The notes beneath the pieces are model-generated. The model was not told where the DNA came from. It was given only the letters and a program-made list of their open reading frames with translations, and did not search any database. Below are positions 16,084-22,867 of a stretch of 23,831 nucleotides of DNA, in pieces. Within the stretch, counting starts at the first letter, position 1. Each line of letters begins with the position of its first letter. A program made the position numbers and the translations under genes. Source of the DNA: Chloroflexota bacterium (lineage in GTDB: Bacteria; Chloroflexota; Limnocylindria; QHBO01); the NCBI GenBank assembly GCA_029865285.1, contig JAOUHE010000008.1, forward strand, positions 1 through 23,831, given 5' to 3'.

Positions 16084-16824
16084 ATGAGGATCGCGGTGCT
16101 GGCCGACCTGCATGCCAACCTGCCCGCGCTGCGGGCCGTGCTGGCCGACTCGGCCTCGATCTGGTGCGACGCGATCTGGTGTGTCGGCGACGTGGTGGGA
16201 CGGGGGCCGCACCCCAACGAGGTCGTCACCGAACTGCGACGGCTGGAGGTCCCGACGGTCGCGGGCAACTGGGACGAGGCGGTCGGCCTGGACCGCGGTC
16301 AGCCCGGCAGCATGTGGGTGACGCCGGAGGCGGAGGCCGCCGGCCTCGCTTCGCTTCGATGGACCGCCCAGACGCTCAGCGAGGAGAACCGCGCATGGCT
16401 GCGGCAGTTGCCCGCCACGCTGCGCATGGACCTGGATGGCCGTTCTGCCCTCCTCTTCCACGGTGCACCATTCCGCTCGAGTGAATACCTGTGGAGCACG
16501 CGGCCGAGCCGTGCCTTCGCCCGGATCGCCAGCGATCATGGGGATGACATCTTCTGCTTCGGGCATACCCACGAGACCTTCCACCGGGTAGTCGGCTCGG
16601 CGCACTTCGTGGCCGCGGGATCGGTGGGCTGCGGCGGGGCCGACGACGCCCGCGCCCGTTATGCGGTCATCTCCACGACTGCGTCGGAGGTGGTCGTCGG
16701 CTTCCGCGGCGTTGACTACGACCACGGACCGGTTGCGCACGACCTCGCCGCCGCCGGGTTGTCACTCGACCTGATGCAGGTCGCCCCAGCTCCGCGCGAG
16801 ATGGCGGCAGCCGAGCCGGGCTAG
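16084..16824 (+). CDS. Calcineurin-like metallophosphoesterase (YfcE/MJ0936-type)
   Basis: A 246-residue phosphoesterase with the five signature blocks of the metallophosphatase fold: ADLHAN (D8, H10), VGDVVGRGP (D36), GNWDE (N62), FHGAP (H126) and FGHTH (H161, H163). GNWD replaces the usual GNHD, as in the small phosphodiesterase branch. It should bind two divalent metals and hydrolyse phosphomono- or diesters; the natural substrate is unknown. A TAGAAT box ends 6 nt before the ATG, so a leaderless mRNA is expected. Its TAG stop overlaps the TAG of the permease on the opposite strand: the shared CTAG at 16821-16824 ends both genes. Location next to the nucleoside importer may be chance. Confidence 0.9.
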   Translation: MRIAVLADLHANLPALRAVLADSASIWCDAIWCVGDVVGRGPHPNEVVTELRRLEVPTVAGNWDEAVGLDRGQPGSMWVTPEAEAAGLASLRWTAQTLSEENRAWLRQLPATLRMDLDGRSALLFHGAPFRSSEYLWSTRPSRAFARIASDHGDDIFCFGHTHETFHRVVGSAHFVAAGSVGCGGADDARARYAVISTTASEVVVGFRGVDYDHGPVAHDLAAAGLSLDLMQVAPAPREMAAAEPG

Positions 16825-17885
16825 CCTCCGGTCTTCTCGCGCTCGTACGGCAGGCCGACCGCCTTTGGCGGAATGCTGCGACCGACCACGCCGGCCAGGA
16901 CCACGATGGTGATGAGGTAGGGGAGCGCTCCGTAGAACTGGCCGGGAACAGCCGTCAGCAGCTCACCAAGCGAGCCTGTGGGCGGTGCGATTCGGATCGA
17001 GCGCTCCAGCCCCACCGATGCCGCGAAGAGAAACGCCGCTCCGAATGCGCCGATCGGGGTCCAGCGGCCGAAGATCAACGCCGCCAGTGCGATGAAGCCG
17101 CGCCCGTTCGTCATCCCGCTCTGGAATGCGTTGCCAAACTCGATGGTCAGGTAGGCACCCGCCAGGCCGGCGAAGACGCCACCCAGGATCACGTTCCGGT
17201 ACCGCAGGCGGACCACGTCGATGCCGACCGTCTCGGCCGCCCGAGGGTGCTCGCCGACCGCCCGCGTGCGCAGGCCCCAGCGCGAGCGGAAGAGGAGCAC
17301 CTGGAGCACGATCACGCCGATCAGCATCGTCATCGCGATCGGGCCGACACTGACAAACGACTTCACCAGGAAGCCGACCACCGGCAACTGGGTGATGCTG
17401 CCCGGCAGCAGGAACTTGCTGAACTGACCGGCGGCGGGCGGGGCCTGCTGGCTGATGAGCAGGTTCAGGTACCCGGTGATGCCAAAGGCGAAGATGTTGA
17501 TGATCGTGCCGCTGATGATCTGGTCGGCACGCACCGAGATCGACAGCCAGGCGTGCAGCAGCGATGCGAGGCAAGCGGCGCCGATCCCGCAGGCCAGCCC
17601 GATCAGCAGCGCGGGCGTGATCCCCAGCGGACCAGGCCCGGTGGGGATGAGCTGGGCACTGAGCGAAGCGGTCCACCAGGCGGTGAAGGCGGCGAGGAGC
17701 ATCATCCCCTCGATCCCGATGTTCACCACCCCGGAGCGTTCGTTCATGAAGCCGCATAGCGCGCCGAGCACGATCGGCACGGCGGCGGCGGCGATGATCG
17801 GCGCCACGATCGGGAACTGGTCGAATAGGTAGACCGCGAACTGGACGACCAGGCCGATGATCGGAATGTCGAACAGCGCGTCCAT
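16821..17885 (-). CDS. BMP-type nucleoside ABC importer, permease 2
   Basis: A 354-residue membrane protein of the BPD_transp_2 (RbsC/LivH-like) family, with about nine or ten helices. It carries the family block NERSGVVNIGIEGMMLL (near 48-64) and the cytoplasmic coupling loop GEHPRAAETVGIDVVRLRYRNV, where it contacts the ATPase. It pairs with the product of 17889-19028 to form the channel of an importer for purine nucleosides or similar compounds, as in the B. subtilis NupNOPQ and T. pallidum PnrA systems. Its ATG is 3 bp after the stop of that gene, so the two are co-translated. The C-terminus overlaps the phosphoesterase stop by 4 bp. Confidence 0.92.
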   Translation of the reverse strand: MDALFDIPIIGLVVQFAVYLFDQFPIVAPIIAAAAVPIVLGALCGFMNERSGVVNIGIEGMMLLAAFTAWWTASLSAQLIPTGPGPLGITPALLIGLACGIGAACLASLLHAWLSISVRADQIISGTIINIFAFGITGYLNLLISQQAPPAAGQFSKFLLPGSITQLPVVGFLVKSFVSVGPIAMTMLIGVIVLQVLLFRSRWGLRTRAVGEHPRAAETVGIDVVRLRYRNVILGGVFAGLAGAYLTIEFGNAFQSGMTNGRGFIALAALIFGRWTPIGAFGAAFLFAASVGLERSIRIAPPTGSLGELLTAVPGQFYGALPYLITIVVLAGVVGRSIPPKAVGLPYEREKTGG

Positions 17886-17888
17886 GCC

Positions 17889-19028
17889 CTAGCCGGTCCC
17901 CTTCCCGCCGTACGAGGCCGACACTGACGCCAGCTCGACAAGCTCGGGGCCGCTCGCCTGAACGCGGAAGATGCGCCGAATAACGACCTCTGCGGTGAGC
18001 ACCAGCAGAATGGTGGCCTGGAGCACGCCGACCATCTGGACCGGAAGGCCGGCGAGGATCTGCATGTTGCCGGACCCGGCCTGCATGGCGCCGAACAGGA
18101 GCGCGCCGAACAGGATGCCGACCGGGTGCGCGCGCCCCAGCAGGGCAACCGCGATCGCGTCGAACCCCACGGTGGTTGAGAACGAGGCGGTCATGTAGCC
18201 GACCTCGCCGAGCAGTTGGGACGCCCCTGCGAGTCCCGCCAGCAGTCCGCACAGGGACATGGTGAAGATGATCAGATTTCGGGGATGCATGCCGGCGTAC
18301 CGGGCTGCGTCGGGGTTTGCGCCGGTGGTGCGAATCTCGAAGCCGATCGTGCTCCGGTACAGGAGCCAGCTCGCCAGCGGCACCGAGACGGCAGCGATCA
18401 GCAGGCCGATGTGGCCGTCGCGTCCCAGGAAGATCGGGAGACTGGCGGCGACGAGGTCATCGGTTCGGGCGAAGGTCACGTTCTGCCCGCGGAGCGGTCC
18501 GGAGATCGCCCACGACAGCACCGCGAGGGCCACGTAGTTGAGCATGATGGTGACCACCACCTCGTGGGCTCCGGTGTACGCCTTGAGGGCGCCGGGGACA
18601 AAGCCCCACAGGAGGCCGCCGAGCATTCCTGCCAGCAGAGCGAGCGGGATTGCCACGAAGGGCGACGCCTCGTTCAGGGCGAGACCGGCCGCCGCGGCCG
18701 TCAGGGCGCCGATCAGGAACTGCCCCTGCGCACCGATGTTGAAGAGGCCGGCCTTGAAGCCGATCCCGACCGCCAGTCCGGCGAGGACCAGCGGCGTGGC
18801 GTTGACGAGGGTGCGCACGACGCCGTCGAACGAGCCAAATGCACCACTGAGCATCGCCTGGTAGGCCGTCACGGGCAGTGTCGGGTTGAACTCACCGCTC
18901 ACCAGCGGGCTGCTCAGGATCATGATCATCGCGCCGATGAGCAGTGCCACGGCGATCGAGAGCGCCGGGACGAGCGCCACCGCTCGTCCGCGTTGCCATG
19001 CCGCCAGCACGCGCGTCTGTGCCGTCAC
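17889..19028 (-). CDS. BMP-type nucleoside ABC importer, permease 1
   Basis: A 379-residue BPD_transp_2 permease with about nine to ten helices and a longer N-terminus (basic residues 11-16, then a first helix at about 17-40). The conserved NIGAQGQFLIGAL (about 97-109) replaces the NIGIEG of its partner, the usual pairing in this importer family, and GANPDAARYAGMHPRN is the ATPase-coupling loop. It starts at GTG 19028; the GTGA there is shared with the ATPase stop, so translation is coupled. Substrate specificity is set mainly by the lipoprotein at 20689. Confidence 0.92.
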   Translation of the reverse strand: MTAQTRVLAAWQRGRAVALVPALSIAVALLIGAMIMILSSPLVSGEFNPTLPVTAYQAMLSGAFGSFDGVVRTLVNATPLVLAGLAVGIGFKAGLFNIGAQGQFLIGALTAAAAGLALNEASPFVAIPLALLAGMLGGLLWGFVPGALKAYTGAHEVVVTIMLNYVALAVLSWAISGPLRGQNVTFARTDDLVAASLPIFLGRDGHIGLLIAAVSVPLASWLLYRSTIGFEIRTTGANPDAARYAGMHPRNLIIFTMSLCGLLAGLAGASQLLGEVGYMTASFSTTVGFDAIAVALLGRAHPVGILFGALLFGAMQAGSGNMQILAGLPVQMVGVLQATILLVLTAEVVIRRIFRVQASGPELVELASVSASYGGKGTG

Positions 19029-20593
19029 GACCCGGTCTCAACGATCTGCTGCTGGATTCCGCTGGACCGTCCGCCGGTGGCCATCAGCAGGCCGACCTCT
19101 TCCCGGCTCGCCGACCGCCCGTCAAGGATCTCGACGATTCGTCCCCGGTACATCACGCCGATGCGATCCGACAGCTCGAGGACCTCGTCGAGCTCCGCGG
19201 AGACGAGGAGGATCGCCACCCCGGTGTCTCGCCGCGCGATCGCCTGCCGATGAATGAATTCGATGCTGCCGACGTCGAGACCGCGGGTCGGCTGGTCGAG
19301 CACAAGCAGGCGCACATCCCCTTCGAACTCGCGCGCGACGATCAGTTTCTGCTGGTTGCCGCCCGATAGCGTCTGGGACGGAACGGTAGCGGAAGGTGTC
19401 CGCACGTCGTACCTGGCGATTGCAGCCTCCGCGCCACGGAGGATCGCATCGTCGTCCCGCACCAATCCGCGGGCGTACGGCGGGTGGTAGTAGTCGTTGA
19501 GGACAAGGTTGTCCGACAGGGGGAAGCTGAGGACGAGCCCGAACCGCTGCCGGTCGCCGGGGACGAAGCCGACGCCCATCTTGTGGAGTCGCCGCGGATC
19601 CGCCCTGGTAACGTCATCGCCGCCCAGCCTGATCGTGCCCCGGTGCGCGCGCCGTAGACCAGTGACCGCGCCGACCAGCTCGTCCTGGCCATTGCCCGCC
19701 ACGCCCGCGATGCCGAAGATCTCACCGGCGCGCACCTCGAAGGTCACGTCATGGACGACCTCACGGCCCCGGTCGTCGTTGACGAAGATGCCCTCCACTT
19801 CAAGCATGCTGCCGGCCGGGTGGCTCTCGCCCCGATCCACGGTCAGCTCCACTTCACGTCCCACCATCAGCTCGGCGAGGTCATCCTCGTTGGTCGCTGC
19901 CGGCTGGCGGCTGCCGACCACCTTCCCGCGGCGGATGACGGTGATCGTGTCCGCGATCTCGAGCACCTCGTACAGCTTGTGGCTGATGAAGATGATGGCG
20001 TAGCCCTCGGCCTTGAGTCGGCGCAGCACGCCGAAGATCTCCTTGGTCTCCTGTGGCGTGAGCACCGCGGTAGGCTCGTCGAGGACGAGGACCTTGGCAT
20101 TGCGGTAGATCGCCTTCAGGATCTCGACTCGCTGCTGCCATCCGACCGACAGCTGACCGACCGGCCGGTCGGGGTCGATCTCCCAGCCGAAAGAGGCGCC
20201 GAGCTCACGAATGCGGGCGCTGGCGACGGACCGATCCACGAACACAAGGTTCTTCATCGGCTCGTCGCCGAGCAGGATGTTGTCCGCCACCGACAGGACC
20301 GGCACGAGCATGAAGTGCTGGTGGACCATGCTGATCCCGCGCTCGATGGCGTCGTGTGGGCTCGCGATCTTGATCGTCTGCCCCTCCATCAGGATCTCTC
20401 CCTCGTCAGGGGCGGCCAGCCCGTAGAGGACGTTCATCAGGGTTGTCTTGCCGGCCCCATTCTCGCCGAGCAGCGCGTGAATCTCGCCGGCGCGAATCTG
20501 GAGGCTGATGCCGTCGTTGGCCACCACGCCGGGATAGCGCTTGGTGATGCCCCGCATCTCGAGCAGGGCGGGGCTGTGCAATTCCGGGGTCAT
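19025..20593 (-). CDS. BMP-type nucleoside ABC importer, double ATPase subunit
   Basis: A 522-residue protein with two tandem nucleotide-binding domains, as in RbsA/NupO. The first is complete: Walker A GENGAGKT (43-50), signature LSVGWQQ (148-154), Walker B VLDE (170-173) and H205. The second is degenerate: its P-loop reads GVAGNGQDE (297-305, Lys replaced by Gln), the Walker B Glu is Q434 and the H-loop His is A466, while the signature LSGGNQQ (409-415) is intact. Such asymmetry is normal in this family: one ATP site hydrolyses, the other holds. It follows the binding-protein gene after a strong hairpin, which should lower its expression relative to the lipoprotein. Confidence 0.94.
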   Translation of the reverse strand: MTPELHSPALLEMRGITKRYPGVVANDGISLQIRAGEIHALLGENGAGKTTLMNVLYGLAAPDEGEILMEGQTIKIASPHDAIERGISMVHQHFMLVPVLSVADNILLGDEPMKNLVFVDRSVASARIRELGASFGWEIDPDRPVGQLSVGWQQRVEILKAIYRNAKVLVLDEPTAVLTPQETKEIFGVLRRLKAEGYAIIFISHKLYEVLEIADTITVIRRGKVVGSRQPAATNEDDLAELMVGREVELTVDRGESHPAGSMLEVEGIFVNDDRGREVVHDVTFEVRAGEIFGIAGVAGNGQDELVGAVTGLRRAHRGTIRLGGDDVTRADPRRLHKMGVGFVPGDRQRFGLVLSFPLSDNLVLNDYYHPPYARGLVRDDDAILRGAEAAIARYDVRTPSATVPSQTLSGGNQQKLIVAREFEGDVRLLVLDQPTRGLDVGSIEFIHRQAIARRDTGVAILLVSAELDEVLELSDRIGVMYRGRIVEILDGRSASREEVGLLMATGGRSSGIQQQIVETGS

Positions 20594-20622
20594 ACCCTCG
20601 CGGCCCTCCTGCCCGGAAACCA

Positions 20623-20656
20623 GCGAGCGGGCCGATCCGGAGATCGGCCCGCTCGC
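20623..20656 (-). terminator. Perfect 15-bp hairpin with UCCG tetraloop between importer genes
   Basis: GCGAGCGGGCCGATC (20623-20637) and GATCGGCCCGCTCGC (20642-20656) pair perfectly. In the minus-strand RNA the loop is UCCG closed by a C-G pair, a very stable UNCG tetraloop; on the plus strand it would be CGGA. No clear U-run follows. It sits between the binding-protein stop (20689) and the ATPase start (20593), so it is probably an attenuator or an mRNA 3'-end stabiliser that favours the upstream gene. Confidence 0.75.
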
Positions 20657-20688
20657 GTCATCGGTTCGTCAGGTTCCGGTAACCGTAC

Positions 20689-21831
20689 TCAGGTTCCCGG
20701 ATCGGGGTCGCCGGTGAAGCAGGCGTTGGGCGCGCACGGGTCGAGCGTGCCGCCGGCCATGGCGTCAAAGGCAGTGTCAACCTTGCCCTGGATCTCGCTG
20801 GTGATCAGATCGGCGAACTGGTAGTAGGGTGCCAGTCCGATCATCTCGGTGTCAGCGCCCAGGAACTGGTTGCTGTCGCGCACGGTGCCCGCCGCGAACT
20901 CCTCGATGGCGGTCCGCACCGAGCTGGTCAGCTTCTTCTCGGCGCTGGTGACGATGCACTCGGCCGAGTCGGGGGTCGAAGCCCACTGGTCGACGTCGAC
21001 GCCGATCCCGTAGATGCCCGCCTCCTCGACGGCCTGCAGCATGCCGTTGCCGGTCTTGCCGGCCACCTGGAAGAGGACGTCCACGTCGGTGTTCTGGGCC
21101 AGGAACTGGTCGGCAAAGCTCTTGCCGCCAGCGGGGTCGTTGAACGCCAGGGTCAGGTCCGAATCGGTGACGTACTTGATGTGCACGGTCGCGTCCGCGT
21201 TGACGCTCGCGACGCCGTTCTGGAATCCGCGGAGGTAGTTCACGACCGGCGGAATGAAGTTCGCCCCGCCGAGCCCCGCGACCTCACCGGACTTGCTGAT
21301 GCTGGCGGCAATGATCCCGGCCAGGTATCCGGCCTGCGCCTCGCTGTAGATGAGGCTCTCGTAGTTACCGACCGGGTCGTTGGCCTGGAACTGGTCGACG
21401 CCGATGAAGTGGATGTCGGGGTTGGCGGTGGCCGCCTCGAGCGTCGCGGCGCCGATGGCGAAGCCAACCGTGACGATGATGTCGTAGTTCTGGTCGACGA
21501 ACGACTGGATGTTGGCCGCGTACTGCGACTCGTTCTGTGTCACGATCGCCTGGGGCTCGGGCGCCCCGATGGACGCTGCAGCCCCCGTGGCACCTTCCCA
21601 GCTGTACTGGTTGAAGTTGCGGTCGTCGAGGGTGCCCACGTCGGTCACAACGCCGATTTTCAGGTCGCTCGTGCCGCTGGCGGTGATCGGGGCCGGTGTG
21701 GCCGCGGCGTTGTCGCCGATGACTCGACACAGGCCCTTGCCGACGTCGATCTGTGCGCTGCTGCAGGCGGCCAGCACCAGCGCAGAGGTAATAAGGGTTA
21801 CGACAAATCCATGCCGTCGCTGAATCCGCAT
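20689..21831 (-). CDS. BMP-family substrate-binding lipoprotein (PnrA/NupN-like)
   Basis: A 380-residue lipoprotein: basic start, hydrophobic core (about 9-20) and lipobox L-A-A-C23. The mature part is a Bmp/Med/PnrA domain: KIGVVTDVGTLDDRNFNQYSWEG (about 58-80) contains the DRNFNQ that in PnrA contacts the nucleoside, and DYDIIVTVGFAIG-like and FIGVDQFQ (near 142-149) blocks follow. The C-terminus has two extra Cys (DPCAPNAC) absent from PnrA. It is the first gene of the importer operon, preceded by GGAGGAGA at the proper distance and by a good promoter. The family binds purine nucleosides (PnrA) or other compounds; here adenosine, inosine or guanosine are the best guess. Confidence 0.93.
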   Translation of the reverse strand: MRIQRRHGFVVTLITSALVLAACSSAQIDVGKGLCRVIGDNAAATPAPITASGTSDLKIGVVTDVGTLDDRNFNQYSWEGATGAAASIGAPEPQAIVTQNESQYAANIQSFVDQNYDIIVTVGFAIGAATLEAATANPDIHFIGVDQFQANDPVGNYESLIYSEAQAGYLAGIIAASISKSGEVAGLGGANFIPPVVNYLRGFQNGVASVNADATVHIKYVTDSDLTLAFNDPAGGKSFADQFLAQNTDVDVLFQVAGKTGNGMLQAVEEAGIYGIGVDVDQWASTPDSAECIVTSAEKKLTSSVRTAIEEFAAGTVRDSNQFLGADTEMIGLAPYYQFADLITSEIQGKVDTAFDAMAGGTLDPCAPNACFTGDPDPGT

Positions 21832-21835
21832 CTAC

Positions 21836-21843
21836 TCTCCTCC
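21836..21843 (-). promoter_or_regulatory. Strong Shine-Dalgarno site of the importer operon
   Basis: GGAGGAGA on the minus strand (21843-21836), 4-7 nt from the ATG at 21831. It is the clearest ribosome-binding site in the window and contrasts with the leaderless starts of the other single genes. Confidence 0.75.
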
Positions 21844-21928
21844 ACCCAGGGTGTGAAGCTTCCGTGCCCGCGTGGTCGCGAGCCCGTGGCGCGGTCAGCT
21901 ATGGGCTGCCCCGGCCCTAATCTCCAGC

Positions 21929-21958
21929 ATCATAGCGGGTGGCAACGCACGGCCTCAA
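21929..21958 (-). promoter_or_regulatory. Promoter of the nucleoside importer operon
   Basis: On the minus strand TTGAGG (21958-21953), 18-nt spacer, TATGAT (21934-21929, five of six). Transcription should start near 21922, giving a leader of about 90 nt. I see no purine riboswitch core or other known riboswitch in that leader. Confidence 0.55.
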
Positions 21959-21997
21959 GGGTTTTCGCGACTGCAATCGCCGTCTACGGCACCGCCG

Positions 21998-22003
21998 TAT
22001 CAT
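21998..22003 (+). promoter_or_regulatory. -10 box for the HAD phosphatase gene
   Basis: TATCAT ends 9 nt before the ATG at 22013, with no Shine-Dalgarno between, suggesting a leaderless or nearly leaderless mRNA. Confidence 0.45.
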
Positions 22004-22012
22004 CGCGACCAT

Positions 22013-22867
22013 ATGCAGCCCGCGATCTCGATCGCCCCGCGACTGGTGATCTTCGACCTGGACGGCGTCGTCTACCGCGGCGATAGGCCGATCCCCGGCG
22101 CTGCGGCCCTCGTCGCCGCCATGCACGGAAGCGGCATCGCCGTGCGATTCGCGACCAACAACTCGATGGCCACGCGCCCCGAGTACGCGGATCGCCTGAA
22201 CGGGATGGGCATCGCTGCGACAGCCGCCGAGGTCGTCACCAGCACGTCGGCCACGATCGACCACCTGCACGCGCATCTGCCCGAGGTGCACCGGGTCCTG
22301 GCCGTGGGTGCGCCCGGGATGGTGGCCGAACTGCGGAGTGCCGGATTCATCGTGACGCCGGTCGCCGACGCGGCGCCGACGGGGTATCACGGGGGATCGC
22401 TCCCCGAGCGGTACGACGCGGTGATCTGCGGCCTCGACCAGGAGATCGACTACCGTCGCATCGCCATCGCGGCCACGGCGATCCGCGACGGGGCTCGCTT
22501 CGTCGCGACGAACGCCGATGCCCGCTACCCGGTGCCCGAGGGCTTCCTGCCGGGCGCGGGCGCCGTGGTCGCTGCCATCCGGGTCGCGAGTCGCGTGGAG
22601 CCGCTGGTCATCGGGAAGCCGGAGCCCGCCATGTTCACCACGATCCTCGACGAGGCAGGCGTCTCCCGCGAGGAGGCTCTTGTCATCGGTGACAACCCCG
22701 ATGCCGACATCGTTGCGGCGCGGCGCGCCGGGATCCGCTCCGTCCTCGTGCTCACCGGTGTCGCCGACGCCGAGACCGCGGAGGGTCTCGAGGGGGAGCG
22801 CCGTCCCGACTGGGTCGCGGCCGATCCTCCGGGGTTGGCCGACCTGCTCGGCCTCGTCCTCAGCTGA
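22013..22867 (+). CDS. HAD-superfamily phosphatase, NagD/class IIA type
   Basis: A 284-residue HAD hydrolase. All four motifs are visible: DLDGVV (D15, D17), FATNNS (T48-S51), K202 in IGKPEP, and GDNPDAD (226-232). The cap between motifs II and III is of the C2a type found in NagD, pyridoxal-phosphate and phosphoglycolate phosphatases. The start is the ATG at 22013: upstream in-frame codons (from 21872) lie in the promoter region and encode unlike sequence, and a TATCAT box ends 9 nt before this ATG. It is divergent from the importer operon and overlaps the ADA gene tail-to-tail by 8 bp. A nucleotidase role in purine salvage is plausible, but sugar phosphates are equally possible. Confidence 0.92.
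   Translation: MQPAISIAPRLVIFDLDGVVYRGDRPIPGAAALVAAMHGSGIAVRFATNNSMATRPEYADRLNGMGIAATAAEVVTSTSATIDHLHAHLPEVHRVLAVGAPGMVAELRSAGFIVTPVADAAPTGYHGGSLPERYDAVICGLDQEIDYRRIAIAATAIRDGARFVATNADARYPVPEGFLPGAGAVVAAIRVASRVEPLVIGKPEPAMFTTILDEAGVSREEALVIGDNPDADIVAARRAGIRSVLVLTGVADAETAEGLEGERRPDWVAADPPGLADLLGLVLS

Noticed and set aside
20669..20699. Direct repeat TCAGGTTCC at the end of the binding-protein gene
   Set aside because: Only two short copies, one inside the coding end; no sign of an array, attachment site or target duplication.
21832..21922. Purine riboswitch in the leader of the nucleoside importer operon
   Set aside because: Sought because of the transporter type, but the conserved core of the purine riboswitch and its paired loops are not present.
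21872..22012. Upstream extension of the HAD phosphatase frame to 21872
   Set aside because: The extra 47 residues are unlike HAD N-termini and would cover the divergent promoters; the ATG at 22013 sits 13 residues before the DxD motif, as usual.
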